Shown: piece by piece, positions 44,413 through 52,803 of the stretch | Layout: every line of letters begins with the position of its first letter | Position numbering within the stretch: the first letter of the stretch is position 1 | From: an uncultured Clostridia bacterium | Lineage (GTDB): Bacteria; Bacillota; Clostridia; Oscillospirales; Ruminococcaceae | Direction: 5' to 3' | DNA length: 64,000 nucleotides | Assembly (NCBI GenBank): GCA_947632025.1 | Contig: CANRNN010000007.1 | Coordinates: forward strand, 89,486 to 153,485 | Notes under the pieces: model-generated | Told to the model about the DNA's origin: nothing | The model's database searches: none | The model's input: only the letters and a program-made list of their open reading frames with translations | Position numbers and translations under genes: made by a program

Positions 44413-45816
44413 TTACACGGGGTGAACCTTGTTTGCCTTGTCGGCGTGGTCTGCATCGATGCCTACCTTGCGGTCACGGCGCTTCTCAAAGAACTTCGGA
44501 GCAACTTTCGGGAACATCGCGTAGGTGAGTATATCCTCAACGGACGAACCGTCGCACCACTCCTTAGCTTCCTCTTTCATTGCATCGAATTCGGGCGAGA
44601 GCAGATCTGCGGGACGGCAGGTAATGGGCTGTTCGTCGCCGAGAATTTTCTTTCTGAATTCGGGGTCGATCTCAACGGGCGTCTTGCCGTACTCGCCCTT
44701 TACAAGTCCCTTGAACTCCTTGGTTACGGTCTTGTAGCGCTCTCCTGTAATAACGTTGAACACTGCCTGTGTGCCGACAATCTGGGAAGTAGGCGTTACG
44801 AGCGGCGGGAAACCGCTGTCTTTTCTTACGCGCGGAACTTCCTGCAGAACCTCTTCAAGCTGATCCGCCTTGCCTGCCTGCTTAAGCTGCGACAGCAGAT
44901 TGGACAACATTCCTCCGGGGACCTGATAAATAAGCGCGTTCGTATTCGTCGCGAGCATAGACGGGTCAAGCAGACCGTTATCAATGTACTTCTTGCGGAG
45001 TTTCATAAAGTAGTCGCGCACCTCGTTCAGTGCCACGAGATCTATTCCCGTATCGTACTCTGTTCCCTTGAACGTGGCGACGATAGACTCTGTAGGAGCA
45101 TGAGAAGTGCCGAGAGCGAGCGGGCTCATCGCGGTATCAACTGCGTCCACGCCTGCCTCGACCGCCTTGATAATGCACATAGAAGCCAGACCCGACGTGT
45201 AGTGCGTGTGAAGCTGTATCGGGATCTTGACCGCGCTCTTAAGGTCTTTTACAAGGCTTTCAGCCTCATACGGGGTAAGCAGAGCCGCCATATCCTTGAT
45301 GCAAATGGAATCTGCGCCTGCGCTTTCCACCTGCTTTGCGTAGTTCATATAATACTCGTGAGTGAACACTTCTCCCAACGTATAGGAGATAGCCACCTGA
45401 GCGTGACCCTGTTCCTTTTTAGCCGCCTTGATAGCAGTTTCAAGGTTGCGGATATCGTTCAGCGCGTCGAAAATACGGATAATGTCGATACCGTTCGCGA
45501 TAGACTTCTGGACGAAATATTCCACAAGATCGTCCGCATAATGACGGTAGCCGAGCATATTCTGCCCTCTAAACAGCATCTGGAGTTTGGTGTTGGGCAT
45601 TTCCTTTCTTAGCGTGCGAAGTCTTTCCCACGGATCCTCATCGAGGAATCTTATGCAGGAATCGAACGTTGCGCCGCCCCAACATTCCGCCGAATAGAAG
45701 CCTATTTTATCCATTGTGGAGAGAATGGGCTTCATATCGTCGATAGACATTCTCGTCGCGATAAGCGACTGGTGTGCGTCGCGGAGGACGGTTTCGGTTA
45801 TTTTCAATTTTCCCAT
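44413..45816 (-). CDS. Oxaloacetate/pyruvate carboxyltransferase subunit (OadA/5S type)
   Basis: 467-residue TIM-barrel carboxyltransferase acting on pyruvate/oxaloacetate: LRDAHQSLIATRMSIDDM, FYSAECWGGATFDSCIRFL, LQMLFRGQNMLGYRHYADD, the metal-binding lysine segment DSICIKDMAALLTP (carbamylated Lys) and QLHTHYTSG (metal His). It ends before any biotinyl domain, which is supplied by the separate gene just upstream. Third gene of a set ordered 12S-like, biotin carrier, 5S-like; could belong to oxaloacetate decarboxylase, or to a transcarboxylase or pyruvate carboxylase-like assembly. Confidence 0.93.
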   Translation of the reverse strand: MGKLKITETVLRDAHQSLIATRMSIDDMKPILSTMDKIGFYSAECWGGATFDSCIRFLDEDPWERLRTLRKEMPNTKLQMLFRGQNMLGYRHYADDLVEYFVQKSIANGIDIIRIFDALNDIRNLETAIKAAKKEQGHAQVAISYTLGEVFTHEYYMNYAKQVESAGADSICIKDMAALLTPYEAESLVKDLKSAVKIPIQLHTHYTSGLASMCIIKAVEAGVDAVDTAMSPLALGTSHAPTESIVATFKGTEYDTGIDLVALNEVRDYFMKLRKKYIDNGLLDPSMLATNTNALIYQVPGGMLSNLLSQLKQAGKADQLEEVLQEVPRVRKDSGFPPLVTPTSQIVGTQAVFNVITGERYKTVTKEFKGLVKGEYGKTPVEIDPEFRKKILGDEQPITCRPADLLSPEFDAMKEEAKEWCDGSSVEDILTYAMFPKVAPKFFEKRRDRKVGIDADHADKANKVHPV

Positions 45817-45827
45817 ATCGGTACTCC

Positions 45828-46187
45828 TTACGCGTTGATGGTGATGACAGGTGCGCCTGTTTCTACGGAATCGCCCTTATTTACGCAGACTGCTGCAACA
45901 GTTCCGTCCTTGTCACAGACGATGTCGTTCTCCATTTTCATTGCTTCGAGAACAGCTACTACTGTGCCGTTAGAAACCTTATCGCCGACCTTGACCTTAA
46001 CGTCCACGATAGTGCCTCTCATAGGAGCGTTTATCGGAGTGCCGCCCGCCGCGGGAGCAGCCGCCTTTTTCGGAGCGGCAGCCTTGGGAGCAGCTTTTGC
46101 AGCAGCAGCGGGAGCAGCGCCCTCGCCCGCTTCCTCAACTGTCACGTCATATGCATTTCCGTTTACTGTAATTACATAATTCTTCAT
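45828..46187 (-). CDS. Biotin carboxyl carrier protein of the carboxyltransferase complex
   Basis: 119 residues: a short N-terminal beta segment (MKNYVITVNGNAYDVTVEE), an Ala/Pro/Lys-rich flexible linker of about 35 residues, and a biotinyl domain with INAPMRGTIVDVKVKVGDKV and the biotinylation site VLEAMKMENDI. This architecture is that of the 1.3S transcarboxylase or the gamma/biotin subunits of sodium-pumping decarboxylases. Lies 24 bp after the 12S-like gene and 11 bp before the OadA-like gene. Confidence 0.95.
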   Translation of the reverse strand: MKNYVITVNGNAYDVTVEEAGEGAAPAAAAKAAPKAAAPKKAAAPAAGGTPINAPMRGTIVDVKVKVGDKVSNGTVVAVLEAMKMENDIVCDKDGTVAAVCVNKGDSVETGAPVITINA

Positions 46188-46211
46188 GGTATTTACCTCT
46201 CTATAATTTTA

Positions 46212-47540
46212 TCAAAGCGAAACGTTCGCGTGTTTTCTGTGCGGAGCGTCCTCACGCTTGCCGGAATATATGCTGACAGCGGTAAAGACCGCGCTTAGTG
46301 TATCCTCAGGGCTTATCACGGAATCCACCAGACCTGCGGACGCTGCCGCGAACGCCGAGGTATCCTGTTCCCCGTCCATAAATACTTTAAGCGCTTCGGG
46401 ATTCATCGGAGCTATTTCCGCGCCGTCCCATGCTATTGTGGTATCGGCGCTGTTGAATGCCGCGAATGCCGCGCCGTATGCCTTTCCGGTAACAAGATTT
46501 ACTTTTGCGGTAGTGGAATTTGCGTATACCTGAGCCAGACGCGCGCAGTCACGGACGCTTCCCGCGAGTTCTGCGGCGCTGCTGCCCTCGAAGCCTTCCG
46601 TATTAAGTATTGTCACCACAGGCAGTGAAAACGCGTCTGCAAACTCCACGAATCTCGCGATCTTAGCGCAGTCCGCAGCCGTCAGCTTTTCTGCCTTATC
46701 CGTAGTCACGAAAGCAGTCGTTATGGCGTTTATCGAAGCGAGAGCGGTCACAGCGGCACTTCCGAATTTTTCGCCGAGTTCCACTGCAAGACCCTTATCG
46801 GAAAATGCTTTTACCATCTCCATACCCTTCATTTCCGAGGAAATACCCCCGTCGGAAGGTTCAGCGTCTATCATGCAATACGGTGCGCTGAGATTATTTG
46901 CGGGAAGCATGGCAATAAGCGTTTTTGCCTTATTTGCAGCGTCAGCGCTGTCTTTTGCAACTATCTGGCAAACACCGGACTTAGCTGCGTTTTCGGCAGT
47001 GCCTGCGCCCGCGAGCTTTCCGTCAGCGTTATTGAACGGAGCGGTAAGGAACAGCTCGCTCTTTTCCGTGGCGATGACGATATCAGCCGTAGCTGCAAGC
47101 ATTGCCGCGCAGCCCGCGCATACGCCCGTTACGACCGCTATCTGCGGTACTACTCCCGAAAGTCTGGCGGAAGCGGTCAAAATTTCGCTGTAATCCGCGA
47201 GGACGCTCATACCCTCGCCTACCTCGCCGCCTTTGGAATCGAAAAATCCCACCACCGGATTTCCGGCTTTAGCCGCAAGTTCATACAAACGCCTGATCTT
47301 TTTTGCGGCGTACTTGTTTACAGCGCCGCCCTTTACGCTTGCGTCCTGAGCGAACGCGAACACGTTTATACCCTCGACGCTTCCTGATCCTGCAACGACG
47401 GAGCTTGCCTCCCCTTCTGCCGCAAGAAACTTGTCAAGCTCTGAAAACGTGCCTTCATCAAAGAACTCCGCGAGCAATTTTCTCGCATCGCTGTCGGGAA
47501 CGTTCTGTTCCATTTCAGCCAGCGTTTTTTTCAATGCCAT
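46212..47540 (-). CDS. Acyl-CoA carboxyltransferase (MmdA/12S-like), divergent
   Basis: 442 residues, shorter than the usual 510-520. Two crotonase-like halves: the first with GNPVVGFFDSKGGEVGEGMS and AVVTGVCAGCAAMLAATADI, the second with DAFSLPVVTILNTEGFEGSS, TGKAYGAAFAAFNSADT and AWDGAEIAPMNPEALKVFM. The GG pairs that form oxyanion holes in MmdA (SGGARIQEG, GPCAGGAVY) are altered to SKGGEVGEG and GVCAGCAAM, so the acyl-CoA substrate may differ. Start is ATG 47540 (MALKKTLAEM) with AGGAGGAAG upstream. First gene of the operon, promoter at 47620-47648. Confidence 0.87.
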   Translation of the reverse strand: MALKKTLAEMEQNVPDSDARKLLAEFFDEGTFSELDKFLAAEGEASSVVAGSGSVEGINVFAFAQDASVKGGAVNKYAAKKIRRLYELAAKAGNPVVGFFDSKGGEVGEGMSVLADYSEILTASARLSGVVPQIAVVTGVCAGCAAMLAATADIVIATEKSELFLTAPFNNADGKLAGAGTAENAAKSGVCQIVAKDSADAANKAKTLIAMLPANNLSAPYCMIDAEPSDGGISSEMKGMEMVKAFSDKGLAVELGEKFGSAAVTALASINAITTAFVTTDKAEKLTAADCAKIARFVEFADAFSLPVVTILNTEGFEGSSAAELAGSVRDCARLAQVYANSTTAKVNLVTGKAYGAAFAAFNSADTTIAWDGAEIAPMNPEALKVFMDGEQDTSAFAAASAGLVDSVISPEDTLSAVFTAVSIYSGKREDAPHRKHANVSL

Positions 47541-47619
47541 AATCTTCCTCCTATTTTGAATATGAATTCGCCGAAAATGTAATAAATTTCCAAGCGAGTC
47601 ACAAAAATATCCACAATAA

Positions 47620-47648
47620 ATTATACAACATCTTTCAACAAATAACAA
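47620..47648 (-). promoter_or_regulatory. Sigma-A promoter of the carboxyltransferase operon
   Basis: Minus strand: -35 TTGTTA (47648-47643), 17-bp spacer, -10 TATAAT (47625-47620), 80 bp before the first gene. The 548-bp gap to hsp20 otherwise holds AT-rich sequence and the CIRCE/promoter below. Confidence 0.77.
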
Positions 47649-47913
47649 GGTGTTTTTTACGTTCGAGAAATTTTTTACGTTTTGATAGAATTTCCAAAAG
47701 ATTTCTTGTGCAATCTATACAAAAAATACCTGAAATTTAATAATCCTGTTTTAACTTTTATTAAGTGTTGATTATTTCATTTCTTGTTTTTTTACATTAT
47801 AATAGCCACATACTCCGAGGATTTTTGATACTCATCGGGCGTATGAAAAAATAAACCGTAAAATTATTCATCAATCCGGACTGAATTGTGGAAAAATGAA
47901 AAATATGTGAAAA

Positions 47914-47940
47914 TTAGCACTCTCCTCTTGACAGTGCTAA
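47914..47940. promoter_or_regulatory. CIRCE operator (one mismatch), hsp20
   Basis: TTAGCACTC at 47914-47922, nine-base spacer, CAGTGCTAA at 47932-47940 (consensus GAGTGCTAA). The -35 box lies inside the element. This puts hsp20 in the HrcA regulon with dnaK. Confidence 0.93.
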
Positions 47941-47956
47941 AAAATTGTGGTATACT
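47928..47956 (+). promoter_or_regulatory. Sigma-A promoter of hsp20
   Basis: -35 TTGACA (47928-47933), 17-bp spacer, -10 TATACT (47951-47956). The CIRCE covers the -35. The leader to the start codon is about 125 nt. Confidence 0.88.
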
Positions 47957-48088
47957 ATAGACAGAACAAAGGAACAGACCGGATATCGAAAGATTCCGAA
48001 CTTCCGTCCCGTTGCTCAAAAACATAAGGTTTCCATAAGCCCCCGGATCCCCCGGAGACAGTGTGTTGAGTAAAAGGAGGAATGACCT

Positions 48089-48550
48089 ATGTTATTTCCG
48101 GCAATTTTTGGCGAGAGTTTATTTGATGATTTTGACAGATTTCTTGACTTCCCGGAGCCAAAGGGCTTCGGAGATATCGACAAGAAGCTGTACGGCAAAC
48201 ACGCCGCAAGAGTGATGAAAACAGATGTTCACGAACACGGCGACGTTTACGAGCTTGATATCGACCTGCCGGGCTTTAAGAAAGACGAGATAGAGCTTGA
48301 CCTTGAAAACGGATATCTTACCGTAGGCGCGGCAAAGAGCCTTGACAAGGACGAAACCTCAAATGAAGGCAAGCTGATTCGTCAGGAACGCTATTCGGGT
48401 TCGATGCAAAGAAGCTTCTACGTCGGAGAAAACATCTCCGAGGACGAAGTCAAGGCAAAATTCGAGGACGGAGTGCTGAAGCTCACAATCCCCAAGAAAG
48501 ACCCTCAAAAAGCAGTTGAACAGAAAAAACACATCGCTATTGAAGGTTAA
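48089..48550 (+). CDS. Small heat-shock protein Hsp20 (alpha-crystallin family)
   Basis: ATP-independent holdase. 153 residues: an aromatic N-terminal arm (MLFPAIFGESLFDDFDRFLD), the alpha-crystallin domain with KTDVHEHGDVYELDIDLPGF, GYLTVGAAK and YVGENISEDEVKAKFEDGVL, and the C-terminal LTIPKKDPQ where the IPK segment stands near the IxI anchor. Strong Shine-Dalgarno AAAGGAGG. Monocistronic, between a CIRCE-controlled promoter and a terminator at 48558. Confidence 0.96.
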   Translation: MLFPAIFGESLFDDFDRFLDFPEPKGFGDIDKKLYGKHAARVMKTDVHEHGDVYELDIDLPGFKKDEIELDLENGYLTVGAAKSLDKDETSNEGKLIRQERYSGSMQRSFYVGENISEDEVKAKFEDGVLKLTIPKKDPQKAVEQKKHIAIEG

Positions 48551-48557
48551 TATTACA

Positions 48558-48587
48558 ACTGCCGTGTGAAAACACGGCAGTTTTTTT
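48558..48587 (+). terminator. Terminator after hsp20
   Basis: ACTGCCGTGT (48558-48567) pairs with ACACGGCAGT (48572-48581) around GAAA, then TTTTTT. Confidence 0.95.
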
Positions 48588-48589
48588 GT

Positions 48590-48916
48590 TTAATTTTGAC
48601 CGTCACAGCCCCCCGCGAAAAACGCGTTTATGCTCTCGATTTCGGGCTTGTCGCCGATAAAGCGCAGCTTTCGCAGCAATTCGGTATGCTCCGGCAAATC
48701 GAATCTCGCCTTGTCGAAACCGTGGAGCGACATCAGATTCAAAATTGCCCGAATAAGTCCGTCCGCAAAAAATTCATCACAATCCAGCTCGTCTATAACG
48801 AACGTGTCAACGTCAAGAACACCCGCTATTTTTCCGAGAACTTCCCCGTTTTCGGAATCCTTGGCGTTGAACTCTATTTTCTCGGTATTTTCCTTATTCT
48901 GTAAAATCTCGACCAT
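48590..48916 (-). CDS. Hypothetical protein with partial acetyltransferase-like fold
   Basis: 108 residues. FVIDELDCDEFFADGLIRAI and LNLMSLHGFDKARFDLPEHT, then LLRKLRFIGDKPEIESINAF, resemble the last helices and strands of a GNAT fold, as in small Clostridia proteins that sit next to pseudouridine synthase genes; the acetyl-CoA binding loop is not evident. Ends in FFAGGCDGQN. Shine-Dalgarno GGGG seven bases before the ATG. Starts 3 bp after the rluB stop, so last gene of the scpAB-to-rluB block. Confidence 0.75.
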   Translation of the reverse strand: MVEILQNKENTEKIEFNAKDSENGEVLGKIAGVLDVDTFVIDELDCDEFFADGLIRAILNLMSLHGFDKARFDLPEHTELLRKLRFIGDKPEIESINAFFAGGCDGQN

Positions 48917-48919
48917 AAA

Positions 48920-49690
48920 CTAACCCCGCTTTTTTGTTGAGTCTGATGATTTTCGCGGTTTTGCGGACTTCTGTATATTTGAGCGGAGAATTTTAAGCTC
49001 CTCGGAAGTAAGGTCACGCCATTCGCCGACTTTAAGCATTCCTAGCTTCAAACCGCCTATAGCCACACGGCGAAGTCTGCCGACATTAAGTCCAACAGCA
49101 GTACACATTCTGCGTATCTGACGGTTAAGTCCCTGTTTTATCACAAACCTCAGCACTGTGCGCTCCGGCTCTTCAACGAGGACCTCGACCGTACAGGGAG
49201 CTGTGACTGTGCCGTCGTCAAGGCTGACCCCCTCCGAAAGACGCATTATTTGCTCCTCGGAAACCCGCCCGTCGATCGTTACACGATAAGTTTTGCTGAT
49301 ATGGTGCGAGGGGTGAGTTATCAGGTTCACGAACTCTCCGTCGTTGCTGAACAGCAGAAGTCCCTCGGAATTTCTGTCCAATCTTCCAACGGGAACGACA
49401 CGCTCATCAACCCCCGTAAGAAGGTCGGAAGCTGTCTTTCGTCCGCGTTCATCGCTCATTGTGCAGACATACCCGCGGGGCTTATTCAACATTATGTACC
49501 GCTTCCCTGCTGCTTTGGGGAGCGGTTTTCCGCCGACGGCGACGATATCGCGTTCGGGGTCGGCTTTATCACCGAGAACGCAGGCTCTGCCGTTTACAGT
49601 GACTTTTCCCCCGCTAATAAGCTCCTCGGCTTTTCTTCGGGAGCAAAGTCCGCTGTCGGCGATTATTTTCTGGATCCGTACCAATTCCAT
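48920..49690 (-). CDS. rluB: rRNA pseudouridine synthase, RluB/RsuA family
   Basis: Modifies uridines in ribosomal RNA. N-terminal S4 domain (MELVRIQKIIADSGLCSRRK, then AEELISGGKVTVNGR) and the synthase domain with the catalytic aspartate in VPVGRLDRNSEGLLLFSNDG, plus KTYRVTIDGRVSEEQ and the C-terminal QGLNRQIRRMCTAVGL. The start ATG 49690 has GGAG eight bases upstream; the frame is open 39 bp further without a better site. About 256 residues and a basic C-terminal tail. RluB is the likeliest subgroup. Confidence 0.94.
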   Translation of the reverse strand: MELVRIQKIIADSGLCSRRKAEELISGGKVTVNGRACVLGDKADPERDIVAVGGKPLPKAAGKRYIMLNKPRGYVCTMSDERGRKTASDLLTGVDERVVPVGRLDRNSEGLLLFSNDGEFVNLITHPSHHISKTYRVTIDGRVSEEQIMRLSEGVSLDDGTVTAPCTVEVLVEEPERTVLRFVIKQGLNRQIRRMCTAVGLNVGRLRRVAIGGLKLGMLKVGEWRDLTSEELKILRSNIQKSAKPRKSSDSTKKRG

Positions 49691-49772
49691 ATGTGTGACT
49701 CCGTTTTGAGTTTTTCGGGATAAAATCAAGATATCCGGATAAAGGAACTCAGCGACTTTCGGTCAGGAAGCT

Positions 49773-50912
49773 CTAAATTCTCAAGAAATTCTTTATTCTC
49801 TGCCACAAAGTGGGCTTTTGTTCCGGAACGTTCACTTCGGACGCTGCCAATAACGGAACGCTCTTGACACGTTTTCCGTTAAGGAAATACTCGATGCTGC
49901 CGAGGGGCTGACCTTTTTCGACGTTTCCGTAAACGAGCCTTGGAAGCAAAACTCTGCGTTCGAGCTTCTTTGACTGCTCGTCAGTCAGTGAAAGATACGC
50001 TTCCTCCGCGTAAACTCCCACGTCAAGCCCCGAACCTGCCACTGCAACTCTCGCCGTGACATTTGTATCCAAAGTGTTACGCTTCACCCTTGAAAAACCA
50101 TAGTCCAGAAGCTTTATATGATCGTTCCAGTCGTCGGGGTCGTTGAGAGTTACCGCTATAAGTGTCGTTCCGTCACGCTCTGCTGCCGATACAAGGCAGC
50201 GTCTTGCATTGTCGGTGAATCCCGTTTTTACACCGATAGCGCCGTTATATTTTTGCAGCATTTTATTGGAATTGTAAAGCGTCCTCGGATAGGGCGGATT
50301 ACCGAATTCCAGTTTCTTGTAGGAGCTTGAAACTATTTCACGGAACAGCTCGTCCTTCATAGCGTAAGCCGCCAGCCTTGCGAGGTCGTAAGCGGACGTG
50401 TAGTGTCCCTTAGCGTCAAGCCCCGACGGGGTTACGAAGTTTGTGTCAGAAAGTCCGAGAGAACGCGCTTTGGCGTTCATTTTTTCAACAAAAGCGGGGA
50501 TACTTCCCGCCACCGACACTGCTGCCGCGTTTGCCGCATCGTTTCCGGACGGAAGCAGGATCCCGTACAGCAGATCTCTTCGTGAAACTATATCACCCTC
50601 GCGAAGTCCCATAGATGTTCCCTCTACCATAATAGCATAAGGATCCACGGTAAATTCACGATCCAGATCTCCCGCTTCGATAGTTAAGATGGCGGTCATA
50701 ATTTTAGTTGTTGAAGCCATGGCACGGTGGTCGTCCTTGTTGTACTCATAAAGGACAGTCCCCGTTTCCGCCTCAATGACCGCCGCCGATTTTGCCGATA
50801 CCGACGGATAATTCCCCGCGGCAGGGACAGATTCGGCGGACACATATACTCCGACCGAAAAAACAGACACAGCAGCAAGAAGTCCCGCCGTAATACGCTT
50901 TAATGCTCTCAT
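49773..50912 (-). CDS. dacF: D-alanyl-D-alanine carboxypeptidase (DacF-type PBP)
   Basis: Trims peptidoglycan stem peptides. Signal peptide in the first 27 residues (ITAGLLAAVSVFSVGVYVSA). All three penicillin-binding motifs: HRAMASTTKIMTA (SxxK) near residue 65, LPSGNDAANA (SxN) near 123, GVKTGFTDNA (KTG) near 225. C-terminal PBP5-like beta domain with LVYGNVEKGQPLGSIEYF and a terminal amphipathic segment WQRIKNFLRI for membrane association. 379 residues. In Clostridia this gene often lies by scpAB and ytfJ. Confidence 0.95.
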   Translation of the reverse strand: MRALKRITAGLLAAVSVFSVGVYVSAESVPAAGNYPSVSAKSAAVIEAETGTVLYEYNKDDHRAMASTTKIMTAILTIEAGDLDREFTVDPYAIMVEGTSMGLREGDIVSRRDLLYGILLPSGNDAANAAAVSVAGSIPAFVEKMNAKARSLGLSDTNFVTPSGLDAKGHYTSAYDLARLAAYAMKDELFREIVSSSYKKLEFGNPPYPRTLYNSNKMLQKYNGAIGVKTGFTDNARRCLVSAAERDGTTLIAVTLNDPDDWNDHIKLLDYGFSRVKRNTLDTNVTARVAVAGSGLDVGVYAEEAYLSLTDEQSKKLERRVLLPRLVYGNVEKGQPLGSIEYFLNGKRVKSVPLLAASEVNVPEQKPTLWQRIKNFLRI

Positions 50913-50963
50913 AATACCACCTCAAAAATTATTTCTGAGGTAGTATGCGCATGTATTTACAGA

Positions 50964-51398
50964 TTATTCCTTATCGCCTGTGATTTCGGTGAACTCCTCG
51001 CCCTTTGCGGCTTTCTTTTCAGCCTTGGCTGCTTTTTTGTCCGCTAAAAACTGTTTTATTTTCTCGACAACTCCGGGAAGCGCTTCGATAACTCCGTCTA
51101 TAGGCGAGCCTTTTGCTCCTATCTCAAGAAGCTGTACTCCACCGTCGGAACGGATAACTATAAACGCCACAGGCTTTACCGTTACGCCCGCGCCTGCGCC
51201 GCCCGCGAATTTTTCGGCAGCCTGAACGGGCAGATCCGTACCGCCCGACGCGAATCCGAACGATACCTTAGATACGGGAATTATCGTTGCTCCCTCCGGA
51301 GAAGTGATGGGCTCGCCGATAATGGTGTTTACGTCCACCATTTCGCGTATCTTATCCATAGATACTCCGAGAATTCCTTCAATAGGGTTGTTAGCCAT
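50964..51398 (-). CDS. ytfJ: GerW-family (YtfJ) sporulation protein
   Basis: 144 residues with MANNPIEGILGVSMDKIREM, VNTIIGEPITSPEGATIIPV, SKVSFGFASGGTD and GGAGAGVTVKPVAFIVI, the hallmark segments of the GerW/YtfJ family, followed by a Lys/Ala-rich C-terminal tail. The family is needed for normal spore germination in Bacillus; here it points to a spore-forming lineage. It starts 51 bp after the DUF2953 gene. Confidence 0.93.
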   Translation of the reverse strand: MANNPIEGILGVSMDKIREMVDVNTIIGEPITSPEGATIIPVSKVSFGFASGGTDLPVQAAEKFAGGAGAGVTVKPVAFIVIRSDGGVQLLEIGAKGSPIDGVIEALPGVVEKIKQFLADKKAAKAEKKAAKGEEFTEITGDKE

Positions 51399-51449
51399 AA
51401 TAAAACTCCTTTCGGTTATGCGGAATTTCCGCTGTATTGCTTATAATCG

Positions 51450-52109
51450 TCATTCGCCCGCCGTAAGCTTCTTTACCGCTTTTCTGGCTTCGGGCTTTGT
51501 AAGGTAGTACTTTATCGCCCGTCCCAGCAGCGAAAAAGCGAATGCCAGTGCTGCCGCTACGGACAGTCTGACTTCAAAATATATTTTAGCGTCGGTTTTT
51601 TCCTCGTAGAAATCCACGCCGATATGCAGCTCGTCGGGCTCCTTCAGAGTAAAAAAACCATCAACTAATGTCAGTGCGCTTCCTAGGGCAAAATTTGCTG
51701 CGCCGTAATTTATTGCTGCCTTTGCCGCGTCCTCGCCGCCGCACGTCACATCGACGACAAGATGTGAAAACTCCGTGCGCTTCAATATCCGTTTTAGCGG
51801 CTTGCCGAGCGCGTTAAGACCAAGTCTTGCTATTTCAAGCAGGTCATCAAGGGGAGGAAGTTTTTTCTTTTTTTTCTTCTTATCGGAGTCTTCCTCGTCA
51901 TCGGCTTTCTTTTTGCGCTTTTTCTTTTTCCCGGATCTTTTTGATTTTTTGGGCTTCTTTTTCTTATCGGATGGGATCCCGAAAATTGGGACTCCCGCCA
52001 CGGACACGTCAAGGAAAATACCTCCGTGAAGCTCGAAAAGTACTGTCACACGCTGAATTATGATTATAAATATGAGCAACAAAACAGCGCCTGTTATTAT
52101 CCAACCCAA
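51450..52109 (-). CDS. DUF2953-type membrane protein
   Basis: 219 residues starting at a TTG (52109) with GAGGTGATTTT upstream. N-terminal span WIITGAVLLLIFIIIIQRVT, a strikingly lysine-rich low-complexity stretch (residues about 50-86, KKKKPKKSKRSGKKKKRKKK) and then the DUF2953 body with LVVDVTCGGEDAAKAAINYG and a second span near the C-terminus. Function unknown. Neighbourhood (scpB upstream, ytfJ downstream) is the usual one in Clostridia. Confidence 0.88.
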   Translation of the reverse strand: MGWIITGAVLLLIFIIIIQRVTVLFELHGGIFLDVSVAGVPIFGIPSDKKKKPKKSKRSGKKKKRKKKADDEEDSDKKKKKKKLPPLDDLLEIARLGLNALGKPLKRILKRTEFSHLVVDVTCGGEDAAKAAINYGAANFALGSALTLVDGFFTLKEPDELHIGVDFYEEKTDAKIYFEVRLSVAAALAFAFSLLGRAIKYYLTKPEARKAVKKLTAGE

Positions 52110-52155
52110 AAAATCACCTCATTTCACAAAAAACGCTCGGAATGTCACTTTTAAT

Positions 52156-52773
52156 TTAAGTGTCCTCTTCAGGATCGCTGTCGTTTTCGGGATCTTCGTC
52201 GTCAACGGGGATGTAATCCGCGCCGTATTCCTCGATCTCGTCAAGGCTTATCTGCTCCGAACTTCCGGGAATGGGCGGAAGATTTTCAAGGCTGCCCAAT
52301 CCGAAGCACAGCAGGAAATTTTCTGTCGTCCGGTATGCTATCGGGTGTCCGGGAACGTCTTTAAGGCGTCCGTGTTCCTCCAGAAGTCCGCGGTCTAAAA
52401 GGCTCCTCACCACTCCGGAGCTGTCTACCCCGCGCACGCGGTCGATAAATCCGCGGGTTACGGGCTGATTGTACGCGACAATGGACAGTACCTCCATTGC
52501 AGCGGGAGTGAGCGGCGTCTGCCGTTTTGTTTCGAGAGCGGATTTGATATACCTCGCGAATTCGGGACGGGTCGTCATCTGATAACTTCCATCCAGCTTT
52601 TTTATTGTAAAAGCGCTTTTTTCGTCATTATAGCGCGAATTCAGTCTGTTGACCATTCGTTCGGCAAGCTCTTTTTCAAGCTCTGCCGCTGCTGCCAGCT
52701 TATCAAGCTCTATCGGCTCACCGCAGGCGAAAAGTATCGCCTCCACGGCTGCCATTCCTTCAGAGAACTTCAA
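52156..52773 (-). CDS. scpB: Segregation and condensation protein B
   Basis: Winged-helix subunit of the Smc-ScpA-ScpB condensin. 205 residues, start TTG 52773 (MKFSEGMAAVEAILFACGEP) with GGAGGACGAGAAT upstream. Family motifs: AILFACGEPIELDKLA, MTTRPEFARYI, LTPAAMEVLSIVAYNQPVTR, IRGVDSSGVV (here VRGVDSSGVVRSL), YRTTENFLLCFGL. Acidic C-terminal tail. Follows scpA by 30 bp. Confidence 0.96.
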   Translation of the reverse strand: MKFSEGMAAVEAILFACGEPIELDKLAAAAELEKELAERMVNRLNSRYNDEKSAFTIKKLDGSYQMTTRPEFARYIKSALETKRQTPLTPAAMEVLSIVAYNQPVTRGFIDRVRGVDSSGVVRSLLDRGLLEEHGRLKDVPGHPIAYRTTENFLLCFGLGSLENLPPIPGSSEQISLDEIEEYGADYIPVDDEDPENDSDPEEDT

Positions 52774-52803
52774 ATTCTCGTCCTCCAGTGATCAATAATT
52801 ATT

